Below are positions 37,339 to 47,165 of a DNA stretch of 64,000 bases, piece after piece (positions within the stretch are counted from its first letter, which is position 1; the number at the start of each line of letters is the position of its first letter). The notes below the pieces were generated by a model that worked only from the letters and a program-made list of their open reading frames with translations, did not search any database and was not told where the DNA came from. The stretch is from Mycolicibacterium sp. lyk4-40-TYG-92 (GTDB taxonomy: Bacteria; Actinomycetota; Actinomycetes; Mycobacteriales; Mycobacteriaceae), in NCBI RefSeq assembly GCF_030209435.1, contig NZ_JARVRX010000020.1:124001-188000 (forward strand), written 5' to 3'. The translations under genes and the position numbers were made by a program.

Positions 37339-37753
37339 ACGACACGGCTGCCACCCGTGTCATGTACGCGCGGAGCGCGCCGGTCAGTTCGGGATGCTGC
37401 GCGGCGAACGCGGCGTCCAGCTCGGCCACGACGTCAGCGGCGCGGTTCAACAACGAATCGCCCTTGGCGGTCACCCGCAGAGTCGATGCCGCGCCGGCAT
37501 GCGCCGTCGCGTCCTCGACCAGACCGGCCTCGACGAATGCCGCCACAGCAGTGTGCGCGCTCTGCACGGTGATCCGTGATCGCCGGGCGAGTTCACTGAA
37601 CGAGATTCCGGCACTTCCCCGGATGTGGCCCAACAGCCCATACTTACGCGTCGTCAGCCCAAGGGGTTTGAGGGCGTCGGCGAATGCGGCGTCCCACACC
37701 CGGCTGACGGTCAGCAGTGCGACGGTCGGGCTGAACGGAGGCGGCTCGGACAT
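37334..37753 (-). CDS. MarR-family transcriptional regulator
   Basis: A 139-residue winged-helix regulator: ISFSELARRSRITVQSAHTA is the recognition helix region, followed by a short wing. MarR proteins usually repress their own operon and release on binding a small aromatic ligand or on oxidation. Located between the YebC-type gene (24 bases upstream) and the membrane protein (21 bases downstream). Confidence 0.86.
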   Translation of the reverse strand: MSEPPPFSPTVALLTVSRVWDAAFADALKPLGLTTRKYGLLGHIRGSAGISFSELARRSRITVQSAHTAVAAFVEAGLVEDATAHAGAASTLRVTAKGDSLLNRAADVVAELDAAFAAQHPELTGALRAYMTRVAAVSS

Positions 37754-37777
37754 CTCGGCAGGCTACCGCCGGAGCGG

Positions 37778-38533
37778 CTACTCCTCGTCGAGCTGCGCGG
37801 CGACGTCGTCCGGGATCTCGACGTTGGTGTAGACGTTCTGCACGTCGTCGCTGTCCTCGAGGGCGTCGACGAGCTTGAACACCTTACGGGCGCCTTCGAG
37901 GTCGACCTCGACGGACACCGACGACTGGAAGCCGGACTCGGCCGAGTCGTAGTCGATGCCGGCGTCCTGCAGCGCGGTGCGCACGGCAACCAGGTCGGTG
38001 GGCTCGCAGATGACCTCGAACGCGTCACCGAGATCGTTGACCTCTTCGGCACCGGCGTCCAGGACGGCCATCAGCACGTCGTCCTCGGTCTGGCCGTTCT
38101 TCTCGAGGGTGATGATGCCCTTGCGGGAGAACAGGTAGGCCACCGAACCCGGGTCGGCCATGTTGCCGCCGTTGCGGGTCATCGCGACGCGGACCTCGCC
38201 GGCGGCACGGTTGCGGTTGTCGGTCAGACACTCGATGAGCACCGCGACACCGTTGGGGCCGTAGCCCTCGTACATGATGGTCTGCCAGTCGGCGCCGCCG
38301 GCTTCTTCACCGCCGCCGCGCTTGCGGGCGCGCTCGATGTTGTCGTTGGGGACCGAGCTCTTCTTGGCCTTCTGGATGGCGTCGTAGAGGGTCGGGTTAC
38401 CGCCCGGGTCGCCGCCGCCGACGCGGGCCGCGACCTCGATGTTCTTGATCAGCTTGGCGAACATCTTGCCGCGCTTGGCGTCGATGACGGCCTTCTTGTG
38501 CTTGGTTGTCGCCCACTTGGAATGGCCGCTCAT
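37778..38533 (-). CDS. YebC/PmpR family protein
   Basis: A 251-residue protein matching Rv2603c. N-terminal [20 protein letters not shown] and the [20 protein letters not shown] core are diagnostic. The family was named as transcription regulators; recent work places some members in translation of proline stretches. Position between the ruv genes and pdxT is conserved in mycobacteria. Confidence 0.94.
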   Translation of the reverse strand: MSGHSKWATTKHKKAVIDAKRGKMFAKLIKNIEVAARVGGGDPGGNPTLYDAIQKAKKSSVPNDNIERARKRGGGEEAGGADWQTIMYEGYGPNGVAVLIECLTDNRNRAAGEVRVAMTRNGGNMADPGSVAYLFSRKGIITLEKNGQTEDDVLMAVLDAGAEEVNDLGDAFEVICEPTDLVAVRTALQDAGIDYDSAESGFQSSVSVEVDLEGARKVFKLVDALEDSDDVQNVYTNVEIPDDVAAQLDEE

Positions 38534-38645
38534 GCGTGTACGCCCTCTTTCTGATCCAAACGTCAGCTGACCAGTCTACGTGGGACGACAGCACGCCCTG
38601 CGCAGGCTCAAGACGGGCGACTCGGTCATGGGCGTGACGCTTCGA

Positions 38646-40391
38646 TCAATGCCCGTACGAACAGCTGTGCACGAGCTTCTGTACCGACTGTGGAAACGAG
38701 GGGCACTGGAAGTGGAGGTCCGTGCCCGGTCCGTCGACCACCGTCAGCCGGTCCCCGGCCACCGGGCTGCGCCGGAGAACGACGGTGCCCGGCTCGAGCT
38801 CGATGCCGTCGAACTTGATGATGGCGACATACCAACCTTGGCCGGCTTCTTCGAGATCGTCCACGTGGAAAACCGCCTTGCCGTTCTTGAACAATCCTGC
38901 CGGCTTGTCGGCCTTCAACGCATTGATGACGTCGTCATCCGACGGTCCGCTGAATGCGGAGACGACGATGGACAGCCCGGCGATCACCGCAACCCCGACG
39001 GCCGCCGCCGGCAGGGCCTTGCCGGTCGTCATCGCCGGCTGTGTCGCCACACCGCCGGCCACAGCCCGATTCCAGTCGGCGATCAGTTCGCGGTCGTAGC
39101 CCTCTTGGCGGATCCGAACGTCGATGTAGATCAGCGCCTGCAGGACGCGGAAGAACCCGATCATCACGCCGAGCACGCCCGCGAACAGCAGGAGGTCGGC
39201 CCCCGCCAGCAGCGGGCTGTCGACCAGGTCCGTGAGGATCTGGTCGCCCAACAGCGTGAAGTAGCCCCACAGGACCACCGCCATGCACACACTCCACAGC
39301 ACGTGGATGCCGAGGATGCGCCCGAACGCTGGTTTGAGCAGTTGTACGGATCGTTGGAGCGCGGCTCCGACGCCGCGACCTTCGACCACGACGGCGATGG
39401 GTGCCAGGCTGAGGATCAGACCCAGACCGAAGTAGATCGGGAACATCACCAGGAACGTCAATACCAAGCCGCCCGGTCCGGCGAGGGCGATCATCATCTT
39501 CGGGCTACTCGTCAGAACCAGGTAGAACACGAGCTGAGGGAGCAACAGAATCGCGTAGAACACCAGCGTGAGTCGGCATACCGCAAACATGCGCTGCCGA
39601 GCCAGACGGAGCACGTCACGTGACTGGATCGGCAGGCCGCGCACAGCCCGGTCGGCCGCGATGACCGTCAGCGAGATCAGCAAGGCGTCTGTCGGCAGGG
39701 CGATCGCCGCGACTACGACGAAGTAGACGAGCCACACCACCAACATCCCGGTCATCAGGTTGTCCAGATTGGCGAGGCCACCCGCGCCGACCGACATGGT
39801 TGCCTTCACCACGACGGTGCCGAGCGTCGCGGCGGACGCGTAAACGAACAGCGCGAAGCCCACCAGGATCACCACCGGTATACCCAGCAACGCGGGCCAG
39901 TACCGGAGCATGATCTTCGCGGTACCGCTGAAGATTTCGGGAATCGCCATGGCGCGCAACGGGATCAACGGCATGGGCGGCGCCGTCTGAGCCGGCCCGG
40001 ACGGAACCGTCGAGGCCGCGTATCGCTCACGCAGGTACACCCCGCCGAGTCCGCACGCCACCGCCAGCAGGACCCAGCTCAAACTCGACGAGACGAACAG
40101 CGCCACCAACAGAAAGACCGCCGCCGCGATCCACAGGAAGTGCCACGGCTTCAGTGCCAGACCAGCTCCAGGCGCAGTTCCGGACCCGCCCGGAGCAGCC
40201 TGCGGTTGGTAGAAGCCGGACCCACCGTTAGTTTGCGGCGTCCCGGGCGCAGCACCGAACCGCGCAGAGCCGGCAGACAACGGCGGGTGGGAAGCGGCGG
40301 GGCCGTAGCGCTGCGGAGGTGGGCGCCGGAATTCGGCGCGCGGGTCGACAGGACGGCTCCACTCATTTTGTCCACCATCAGAATTCGACAT
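38646..40391 (-). CDS. Polytopic membrane protein, GPDPase-membrane-domain-like
   Basis: A 581-residue protein: Pro/Gly-rich cytoplasmic N-terminus (1-75), two helices (about 80-120), a core of about six helices (about 160-420) resembling the glycerophosphodiesterase membrane domain/DUF7544-type fold, one further helix (about 465-485), then a 90-residue extracytoplasmic C-terminal domain (VFHVDDLEEAGQGWYVAIIK) with a Cys pair. No catalytic phosphodiesterase motif is seen, so it is probably a membrane scaffold. Function unknown. It sits among accessory genes absent from the M. tuberculosis YebC-pdxT interval. Confidence 0.7.
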   Translation of the reverse strand: MSNSDGGQNEWSRPVDPRAEFRRPPPQRYGPAASHPPLSAGSARFGAAPGTPQTNGGSGFYQPQAAPGGSGTAPGAGLALKPWHFLWIAAAVFLLVALFVSSSLSWVLLAVACGLGGVYLRERYAASTVPSGPAQTAPPMPLIPLRAMAIPEIFSGTAKIMLRYWPALLGIPVVILVGFALFVYASAATLGTVVVKATMSVGAGGLANLDNLMTGMLVVWLVYFVVVAAIALPTDALLISLTVIAADRAVRGLPIQSRDVLRLARQRMFAVCRLTLVFYAILLLPQLVFYLVLTSSPKMMIALAGPGGLVLTFLVMFPIYFGLGLILSLAPIAVVVEGRGVGAALQRSVQLLKPAFGRILGIHVLWSVCMAVVLWGYFTLLGDQILTDLVDSPLLAGADLLLFAGVLGVMIGFFRVLQALIYIDVRIRQEGYDRELIADWNRAVAGGVATQPAMTTGKALPAAAVGVAVIAGLSIVVSAFSGPSDDDVINALKADKPAGLFKNGKAVFHVDDLEEAGQGWYVAIIKFDGIELEPGTVVLRRSPVAGDRLTVVDGPGTDLHFQCPSFPQSVQKLVHSCSYGH

Positions 40392-40522
40392 CGCCGCTCC
40401 TTCGACCGAATGGAATTCGCTGGATTACAGCACAGCCCGGGATGTGGCTGATATCGGTCGAACGGACGACATGCGCGGTCGAGTGGACCTGGCTCCCGAG
40501 ACCTGCGGCTTGTTAGCTGGCC

Positions 40523-42448
40523 CTACTTTTTGGCCGGCTGCGTCAGGTCGTAGACGGTGTCGGACCCGACCTTCATGGGCGCGAAGTTGGCGCCGACCCA
40601 GTCGGCGATGTCGCTGTGCGCATCAGCGCCCCAGTGCCCCTTGTTGTCGGAGACGATGTAGTACGCCACCTCGTGGCCCGCCACATAGGACTGGAACTGC
40701 TGCAGCGTCGGTGCGGGGTCGCTGCCGCCGAAGCCACCGATCGCGATGACGGGCGTACGGGTGTCGAGCTCCAGACCGGCGGCCGGCGACGACCGGTCGA
40801 TCGCGGCGGACCACTTGGTGGTCGTGGCCTTGAGCAGCGCGTTGAGCTGGGGGTTCTCGTCGCGCTGACCGAAGCCACCGTGCGCCTTGTCGTCCTTGTC
40901 CGCCGGACCGACCGACGGCCCGCCGCCGAGGTGCGGCTGACCGAAGGTCGCCAGCGAGTAGGCAACCGATCCCCCGGCGGCGCCGAACATCGCCAGCGCC
41001 AGGGCCAGCGTCGCCGCATGCTTGCGGTTGAGGCGGTCCGACCCGATGAGGCCGGCAGCCCCGACCACGGCGGCGACGAGGAGCACCCAGCGCAGCGCGG
41101 GCAGCCAGTCGGCGTTGCGGCCGAGGATCACGAAGCCCCACACCCCGCTGACCAAAAGCACTGTCGCCAAACCGATCCGGTGGAACAGCGAGTCACGCCG
41201 GCGCCAGAATTCGATGACGAAGATCGCGAACATGGCGGCCATCGCGGGCGCCAGCGCGAGGCAGTAGTACGGGTGCACGTTGGTCTTCATGAAGCTCAGC
41301 ACCAGGCCGACGCTGACCAGCCAGCCGCCGAACAGGATGGCTCCGGCCCGAACCCGGTCGGTGCGGGGCGCCCGCCCGCGGGAGATCAGTACGAGCACCA
41401 TCGCCAGGAGCGCGGCCGGCACCAGCCAGCCGATCTCGAAGCCGAATTCGCCGGTGAACAGCCGGGGCAGGCCCTGCGTCTGATCACCCATGCCGAAGCC
41501 GTGGTGTCCGGCCGTCTTGATCGTCTCGCCGGCGGCGTGGCCGGCGTGCTCACCGGTGAGGGTGTGCACCGTCGACGGCTTGTCGGGGTCGCTCTTGCCC
41601 ATGTGGTTCTTGCCGAGCACGCGGCCGAAGCCGTTGTAGCCCAACACCAGATTCATGAAGCTGTTGTCGGTAGAGCCGGCCATGTACGGCCGCGACGATG
41701 CCGGCCACAGGATCGTGAGCACCACGAACCAGCCGGCGGAGACCAGCAGCGCCCCCAACGCCCCGAGCAGGTGCCACAGCCGGGTCCGCAGCGCGACGGG
41801 CGCGGCGATGAGGTACGTCAGGCCGAGGGCCGGCGCCACCATCAGTCCCTCGAGCATCTTGGCCAGGAACGCGAAACCCAGCGCGACGCCGGCCAACGCC
41901 ATCCACTTGGCGCCCTTACCGTGGAGCGCGCGAACCGTGAAATACGCCGCCAGCGTCATCAGCAGCACCATGGCCGCATCGGGGTTGTTGAAACGGAACA
42001 TCATGGCGGACACCGGGGTCAGCGCGAGCACCGCACCGGCGAGCAGACCGGCCGCCGGACCACTGATCCGTCGGACCGCGGCGTACAGCAGCCAGACCGA
42101 GCCGACGGCCATCAACGCCTCGGGGATCAACATGCTCGCACTGCTGAAGCCGAAAATCTGGCCGGACAGCGCCATCACCCACTGCGACAGCGGCGGCTTG
42201 TCGACAGTGATGACGTTGTTCGGGTCGATCGACCCGAACAGCAGCGCCTCCCAATTCCGCGAACCGGCCCACACCGCGGCGGCGTAGAACTGGTTGCCCA
42301 TGCCGTTGACGGTGATGTTCCACAGGTAGCCGACCGCCGTGACGATCAGCAGCAGGGCCAGCGCCGCGCGCTCGCCAGTCTTGGCGGGTGCCCTGGTCTC
42401 CGGCTCGGCCGTCGGGGCGTCCAGGACAGCGGCGGATGTCGTAGTCAC
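40523..42448 (-). CDS. GT39-family membrane glycosyltransferase (ArnT/PMT-like)
   Basis: A 641-residue polyprenyl-phosphate-sugar-dependent transferase with about 12 helices. The catalytic first loop Asp-containing segment fits DKPPLSQWVMALSG after NNVITVD, and FRFNNPDAAMVLLMTLAAY matches the conserved second part. A C-terminal soluble domain (PVIAIGGFGGSDPAPTLQQF) ends the protein. GTG 42448 is chosen because the upstream stretch of the frame has no family match. Likely adds a sugar to a cell-envelope lipid, glycan or protein; acceptor unknown. Confidence 0.87.
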   Translation of the reverse strand: MTTTSAAVLDAPTAEPETRAPAKTGERAALALLLIVTAVGYLWNITVNGMGNQFYAAAVWAGSRNWEALLFGSIDPNNVITVDKPPLSQWVMALSGQIFGFSSASMLIPEALMAVGSVWLLYAAVRRISGPAAGLLAGAVLALTPVSAMMFRFNNPDAAMVLLMTLAAYFTVRALHGKGAKWMALAGVALGFAFLAKMLEGLMVAPALGLTYLIAAPVALRTRLWHLLGALGALLVSAGWFVVLTILWPASSRPYMAGSTDNSFMNLVLGYNGFGRVLGKNHMGKSDPDKPSTVHTLTGEHAGHAAGETIKTAGHHGFGMGDQTQGLPRLFTGEFGFEIGWLVPAALLAMVLVLISRGRAPRTDRVRAGAILFGGWLVSVGLVLSFMKTNVHPYYCLALAPAMAAMFAIFVIEFWRRRDSLFHRIGLATVLLVSGVWGFVILGRNADWLPALRWVLLVAAVVGAAGLIGSDRLNRKHAATLALALAMFGAAGGSVAYSLATFGQPHLGGGPSVGPADKDDKAHGGFGQRDENPQLNALLKATTTKWSAAIDRSSPAAGLELDTRTPVIAIGGFGGSDPAPTLQQFQSYVAGHEVAYYIVSDNKGHWGADAHSDIADWVGANFAPMKVGSDTVYDLTQPAKK

Positions 42449-42575
42449 CCGACCATTAAGGCAGCTCCAGCTATGGCCTAGCTGTGAAGCGGACGAGCCG
42501 CCGCTATGACGTGCGCGGGCGATGAAACTGCTCACAGTCAGCGGATTCACAGGGGGCCAATCCAGTGAACAGTCG

Positions 42576-42587
42576 TACACTCAATTC
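42576..42587 (+). promoter_or_regulatory. -10 element for a leaderless transcript
   Basis: TACACT (42576-42581) fits the mycobacterial TANNNT -10 and lies 6 bases before the ATG at 42588, the layout of leaderless mycobacterial genes. No ribosome site is present. Supports the start used for the hydrolase. Confidence 0.5.
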
Positions 42588-43793
42588 ATGGACGACCCCC
42601 TCGCCAGCGAAGCCGCCGCCCTCACCGAGCTCGGCCTCAACGAGCTGGGGACCGCCGTCGACGGCATCCACAAGGTCCAGCGCGCCATCTCCGAACGCGT
42701 GTTCCGGCTGGTGGGCTTCGGTGTCGGCCCGGCCGCCAAGCCCGTGAAGGTCGTCTACGACGCCATCACCGACGGCGTCTACTCCACCATCAGTCATGTG
42801 GCGACGACGGCCGCGCCCATCGCGGGCAAAGCGGTACACGACCAGACCGCCGGCAAGCTGTCCGACCAGGCCGGCGGCGCACGCGTTCTTGCAGTGCTGC
42901 AGGGGTTGATCGGCGACAAGCTCCATGAGCAGGGTTCGGTGCTGGCGACCACGATGTCGGTGCGCGTCGACGGCCGGCCGGTGGACCTCGACACCGACAG
43001 CCTGCGGGACGCCTACCCGGCCGCCACGGGTGACGTCGTGGTGTTCGTCCACGGGCTGATCGAGACCGAGGCCTTCTGGGCGCTCGGGAAACGGCCGACG
43101 TACGGCCGGCGACTCGGTGCCGACATCGGCATCACCGGCGTCGAGATCCGCTACAACACCGGCCTGCACATCTCCGACAACGGACTGCTCCTCGCCGAAC
43201 TGCTGGACCAACTGGTGGCCGCCTGGCCGGTGCCGGTCACGTCGATCTCGCTGGTCGGCCATTCGATGGGCGGCCTGGTGATCCGCTCGGCCTGCGCAGT
43301 GCCCGGCGCCTCGTGGGTGGACCGGGTGCGCACCGTCGTCACGCTGGGCACCCCGCACACCGGCGCGCCGCTGGAGAAGGTCGTGCACTACGGGTCGGCG
43401 GCACTTTGCGCGCTGCCCGAAACCCGCCCGTTCGGCAGCCTGCTGCGGCGGCGCAGCACCGGAATTCGCGATCTGCGGTTCGGCTCGCTCGACGAACGCG
43501 ACTGGCGCGACCGGGCGCCGGATGCCCTGCGCGCCACGGCTCCGATCGACGTGCCGCTACTCGAGGGCGTGTCGTACTACTGCGTGACCGCAACCCTGGC
43601 CCGCACGCCGGCCAACCCGATCGGCTGGGTACTCGGCGACGGGCTGGTGCAGGTGCGCAGCGCGCAAGGCCGAAGCCGCAAGCGCGACATGGGGTTTGAA
43701 CGCGGCAATCGCCTGCACCTGCCGGAGGCGCACCACTTCACCCTGCTCAACGACGAGCGGATCTATGAGCGGCTGCGCGTCTGGTTGGCATAG
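42588..43793 (+). CDS. Alpha/beta hydrolase, lipase-like
   Basis: A 401-residue cytoplasmic hydrolase. The N-terminal 150 residues are helical (SEAAALTELGLNELGTAVDG); the catalytic fold starts at DVVVFVHGLIETEAFWAL, with nucleophile elbow SLVGHSMGGLV and a late His in EAHHFTLLNDE. HGLxE and GHSMGG fit the triacylglycerol-lipase/PGAP1-like group. Frame opens at 42522; ATG 42588 is supported by a -10 element 6 bases upstream. Divergent from the GT39 gene. Confidence 0.85.
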   Translation: MDDPLASEAAALTELGLNELGTAVDGIHKVQRAISERVFRLVGFGVGPAAKPVKVVYDAITDGVYSTISHVATTAAPIAGKAVHDQTAGKLSDQAGGARVLAVLQGLIGDKLHEQGSVLATTMSVRVDGRPVDLDTDSLRDAYPAATGDVVVFVHGLIETEAFWALGKRPTYGRRLGADIGITGVEIRYNTGLHISDNGLLLAELLDQLVAAWPVPVTSISLVGHSMGGLVIRSACAVPGASWVDRVRTVVTLGTPHTGAPLEKVVHYGSAALCALPETRPFGSLLRRRSTGIRDLRFGSLDERDWRDRAPDALRATAPIDVPLLEGVSYYCVTATLARTPANPIGWVLGDGLVQVRSAQGRSRKRDMGFERGNRLHLPEAHHFTLLNDERIYERLRVWLA

Positions 43794-43885
43794 TTAGCTG
43801 CGGCCACGGCCATCACACTCGGCGATGTCGGCCGAACGGATGAATTTCACGGCTTCCTCACCTAATGGCAAACCAATCCGCATCA

Positions 43886-43917
43886 CGCATAGCCAAACTA
43901 CGTGCTATTACTATGCG
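43886..43917. promoter_or_regulatory. Dyad upstream of the CHAP gene
   Basis: CGCATAG (43886-43892) and CTATGCG (43911-43917) form a perfect 7-bp inverted pair 18 bases apart, in AT-rich DNA ahead of the secreted CHAP gene. Candidate operator; unproven. Confidence 0.3.
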
Positions 43918-43950
43918 GTCCAGTTAACCGTGCGTGAGCACCGAGGGTAA

Positions 43951-44733
43951 GTGAGCCGTCCCATGCGTCGTCGGGTTATCGAAATTGCCGGAGTGACAGT
44001 GGCAGCGGGACTGATGTTCCCCGTACTGACGCAGACCGGCGTGGCACACGCCGACCCGGTCGCCACCGTGAAGGCCCGGACCCAGCGGATGAGCGACGCC
44101 AATCTCGGTTCGCACCAAGAAGGTTGGTACAACGTCGGCGACAAGCTGACTCTCGTCTGTTCGAAGCGCGGGCAGAACGTCAAGGGCTTCTTCAGTTTCA
44201 ACATCCCCGGCGGATGGGACAACCTCTGGTATCAGACCTCGGACGGCCACTTCGTGGCCGACGTGGATATCGAAACCGGAACACTCAACGATGTGACGGG
44301 CATCTGCGGCGACAACCGCCCACCGGCGCCCGCGGCTGCCCAGCCCACCGGCGGGATTGCCGGCTTCGTCGCGAACACCAACGGACAGCAGATCGGCGAC
44401 GGCCAGTGCGTGACGCTGATCAAACGGTATCTGAGCGACGTCTACGGTATCGCCGCGGGCTCATGGGGCAACGCGATCGACTATCGCAGCGGCGGCCGGG
44501 GCGGCAATGAACTCCAGGCCCGCGGGTTCACCTGGAGCGACGACCGAGACTTCAGCGATGGCGACATCCTTGTGTGGCAACAGGATCCGCGATTCGCGTA
44601 CCTGCCGCAAGGGCACATCGCCACGTGGTACAACGGCAGGATCTACGACCAGAACTACGCCGGACGACTGACCGCCGGTTCTGACCCGTTCTCCGGATAC
44701 GGCTACCTCGGACGCTGGCGAAAGACCTCATAG
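43951..44733 (+). CDS. Secreted CHAP-domain protein (peptidoglycan amidase/endopeptidase type)
   Basis: A 260-residue secreted protein: signal peptide ending AHADP (about residue 35), an N-terminal region with two Cys (LVCSKRG, GICGDN) of about 80 residues, a short Pro/Ala linker, then a CHAP domain from about 130. Catalytic Cys is in GDGQCVTLIKRYL and His in QGHIATWYNG, with IYDQN as the third residue. The domain resembles phage or bacteriocin-type endolysins as well as autolysins. No phage genes are adjacent. Substrate likely peptidoglycan peptide bonds. Confidence 0.8.
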   Translation: MSRPMRRRVIEIAGVTVAAGLMFPVLTQTGVAHADPVATVKARTQRMSDANLGSHQEGWYNVGDKLTLVCSKRGQNVKGFFSFNIPGGWDNLWYQTSDGHFVADVDIETGTLNDVTGICGDNRPPAPAAAQPTGGIAGFVANTNGQQIGDGQCVTLIKRYLSDVYGIAAGSWGNAIDYRSGGRGGNELQARGFTWSDDRDFSDGDILVWQQDPRFAYLPQGHIATWYNGRIYDQNYAGRLTAGSDPFSGYGYLGRWRKTS

Positions 44734-44751
44734 GCCGCACGCGACCGCACC

Positions 44752-45339
44752 CTACTGGCCAAGCGACTCGACGAAGAGCTTGTGGATGCGCCGGTCGCCG
44801 GTGACCTCGGGATGGAACGACGTCGCGAGCATGCGGCCCTGACGGACGGCGACCGGATGTCCGGCCGCGCGGGCCAGCACCTCGACGTCGGGTCCGACGC
44901 GCTCGACCCAGGGCGCCCGGATGAACACCGCATGCACGGGATCATCGAGGCCGACGAAGTCGAGGTCGTCTTCGAACGAGTCGACCTGACGACCGAACGC
45001 GTTGCGCCGCACCGTCATATCGATCCCGCGTAGCGGCAGCGCCTCACGGCCCGGCACGCCCGCGTCGTTGATCTCGGTGGCGAGCAGGATCATGCCGGCA
45101 CACGATCCGTAGCACGGCAGGCCCGCGGCCAGGCGGTCGCGCAGCGGCTCCAGCAATTCCAGCTCGCGCAGCAGGTGGCTCATCGCGGTGGATTCGCCGC
45201 CCGGGATCACCAGGGCGTCAACGGCATTGAGCTCCGTGAGGCGCCGGACCGTGGAGACCTCGGCGCCCGCCTCGCGCAGCGCGGCCAGATGCTCTCGGGT
45301 GTCCCCCTGCAAGGCCAGGACACCGACGTGCGGGCTCAC
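44752..45339 (-). CDS. pdxT: Pyridoxal 5'-phosphate synthase glutaminase subunit
   Basis: Supplies ammonia from glutamine to PdxS. 195 residues, class I glutaminase: IPGGESTAM, nucleophile in [12 protein letters not shown], and late SFHPEVTGD His-Glu. GTG 45339 overlaps the tesB stop (GTGA). Ortholog of Rv2604c. Confidence 0.95.
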   Translation of the reverse strand: MSPHVGVLALQGDTREHLAALREAGAEVSTVRRLTELNAVDALVIPGGESTAMSHLLRELELLEPLRDRLAAGLPCYGSCAGMILLATEINDAGVPGREALPLRGIDMTVRRNAFGRQVDSFEDDLDFVGLDDPVHAVFIRAPWVERVGPDVEVLARAAGHPVAVRQGRMLATSFHPEVTGDRRIHKLFVESLGQ

Positions 45340-46181
45340 TCCGCCGGCGGGACGAAACCGCGGTTGTAGCGGGTCAGCCCCTCCTGCATCACGGCGGCCA
45401 CCATCTCGCCGTACTGGTTGAAAATCTTGCCCTGCGTCAGCGCACGACCGCCGCACGCCGACGGCGACGACTGGTCGTACAGCAGCCATTCGTCGGCCCG
45501 GAACGGCCGCATGAACCACATGGCGTGGTCCAGCGAGGCGATGTTCATGTGTTTGCGTACCTCGAGGTGATTCACCTGCGCCGAACCCAGCAGCGTCAGG
45601 TCGCTCATGTAGGCCAGCGCGCAGATGTGCAGCACGTGATCGTCGGGCAGCGGGTCGCGGTGCCGGAACCAGACCTGCTGCTGCGACGCCTTGCCCGGCA
45701 CCCGGGCCACCTGGTCGCGCGGCACGATGCGCACGTCCCACTCGGCGAACTGGGCGAAGCCGGCGTCGTCGAACGCTCCGGCGGACCGGAACCCCTTCGA
45801 CAGGTCAGGCGGCGGCGGGACCGGCATGGCGTCCTGGTGCTCGATGCCCGACTGGTCGGTCTGGAACGACGCCGACATCGAGAAGATGGTCTCGCCATGC
45901 TGGATGGCACTCACGCGGCGGGTGCAGAACGACCCACCGTCGCGAATGCGCTCCACCATGTACACCGTCGGTGCGCGGGCGTCACCGGGACGCAGGAAGT
46001 ACCCGTGCAGCGAGTGCACCTGGTACTTCGGCTCCACGGTGCGCACCGCGGACACCAACGACTGACCGGCTACGTGGCCACCGAAAGTGCGCTGCAGGAA
46101 GCCCGATTCCGGGCTGAAGACACTGCCGCGGTAGATGTTGACCTCGAGTTGCTCGAGATCGAGTATCTGCTCGATTGCCAC
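45336..46181 (-). CDS. tesB: Acyl-CoA thioesterase II
   Basis: 281-residue double-hotdog thioesterase, Rv2605c (tesB2) type. Conserved [26 protein letters not shown] and the Asp in [13 protein letters not shown]. Hydrolyses acyl-CoA to fatty acid and CoA. It lies inside the vitamin B6 operon: 9 bases after pdxS and overlapping pdxT, an arrangement conserved in mycobacteria for unclear reasons. Start is GTG. Confidence 0.94.
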   Translation of the reverse strand: MAIEQILDLEQLEVNIYRGSVFSPESGFLQRTFGGHVAGQSLVSAVRTVEPKYQVHSLHGYFLRPGDARAPTVYMVERIRDGGSFCTRRVSAIQHGETIFSMSASFQTDQSGIEHQDAMPVPPPPDLSKGFRSAGAFDDAGFAQFAEWDVRIVPRDQVARVPGKASQQQVWFRHRDPLPDDHVLHICALAYMSDLTLLGSAQVNHLEVRKHMNIASLDHAMWFMRPFRADEWLLYDQSSPSACGGRALTQGKIFNQYGEMVAAVMQEGLTRYNRGFVPPAE

Positions 46182-46190
46182 CTGTTGGTT

Positions 46191-47096
46191 TTACCAGCCC
46201 CGCTCGGCGAGCCGATGAGGCTCCGGCACGTCCTCCACGTTGATGCCGACCATGGCCTCGCCCAGGCCGCGCGACACCTTGGCCAGCGTGTCGGGGTCGT
46301 CGTAGAACGTCGTGGCCTTGACGATGGCCGCGGCGCGGGCCGCCGGGTCACCGGACTTGAAGATGCCCGAGCCGACGAACACGCCCTCGGCACCCAGCTG
46401 CATCATCATCGCGGCATCGGCCGGGGTGGCGATGCCACCGGCGGTGAACAGCGTCACGGGCAGCTTGCCGGCCCGCGCGACCTCGACCACCAACTCGTAC
46501 GGCGCCTGCAATTCCTTTGCGGCAACGTACAGTTCGTCCTCCGACAGCGACGTCAGCCGACGGATCTCGCCACCGATCTTGCGCATGTGGGTGGTGGCAT
46601 TGGACACGTCACCGGTGCCGGCCTCACCCTTCGAGCGGATCATGGCCGCGCCCTCGTTGATGCGACGCAGGGCCTCACCCAGGTTGGTGGCGCCGCACAC
46701 GAACGGCACGGTGAACTTCCACTTGTCGATGTGGTGGGTGTAGTCGGCCGGGGTCAGCACCTCGGACTCGTCGATGTAGTCCACCCCGAGGCTCTGCAGA
46801 ATCTGCGCCTCGACGAAATGGCCGATACGGGCCTTGGCCATCACCGGGATGGTGACGGCATCGATGATGCCCTCGATCATGTCCGGATCGCTCATCCGCG
46901 AGACACCGCCCTGCGCGCGGATATCGGCGGGAACGCGCTCTAGCGCCATGACGGCGACGGCACCTGAGCCTTCGGCGATGCGCGCCTGCTCGGGTGTTAC
47001 GACGTCCATGATGACGCCGCCCTTCAGCATCTCGGCCATGCCGCGCTTGACCCGGGCGGTGCCCGTCTGACCGCTGTTATCCGCTGCGGTATCCAC
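46191..47096 (-). CDS. pdxS: Pyridoxal 5'-phosphate synthase lyase subunit
   Basis: 301 residues, (beta-alpha)8 barrel making PLP from ribose 5-phosphate, glyceraldehyde 3-phosphate and ammonia. [20 protein letters not shown] at the N-terminus and Lys in [14 protein letters not shown] are diagnostic. GTG 47096 is preferred over the open frame to 47147, because GGGAGA precedes it and the length then matches Rv2606c. Confidence 0.96.
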   Translation of the reverse strand: MDTAADNSGQTGTARVKRGMAEMLKGGVIMDVVTPEQARIAEGSGAVAVMALERVPADIRAQGGVSRMSDPDMIEGIIDAVTIPVMAKARIGHFVEAQILQSLGVDYIDESEVLTPADYTHHIDKWKFTVPFVCGATNLGEALRRINEGAAMIRSKGEAGTGDVSNATTHMRKIGGEIRRLTSLSEDELYVAAKELQAPYELVVEVARAGKLPVTLFTAGGIATPADAAMMMQLGAEGVFVGSGIFKSGDPAARAAAIVKATTFYDDPDTLAKVSRGLGEAMVGINVEDVPEPHRLAERGW

Positions 47097-47165
47097 TGCA
47101 ATCTCCCTCAAGAATTTGGTACCCGCCAAGTCTAGTGGCCGGACCAAATCGGTTATCCGCGCAGG

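Noticed and set aside
40616-42481. 621-residue open frame on the plus strand
   Set aside because: Mirror frame of the GT39 glycosyltransferase; composition of His/Arg/Gln-rich shadow.
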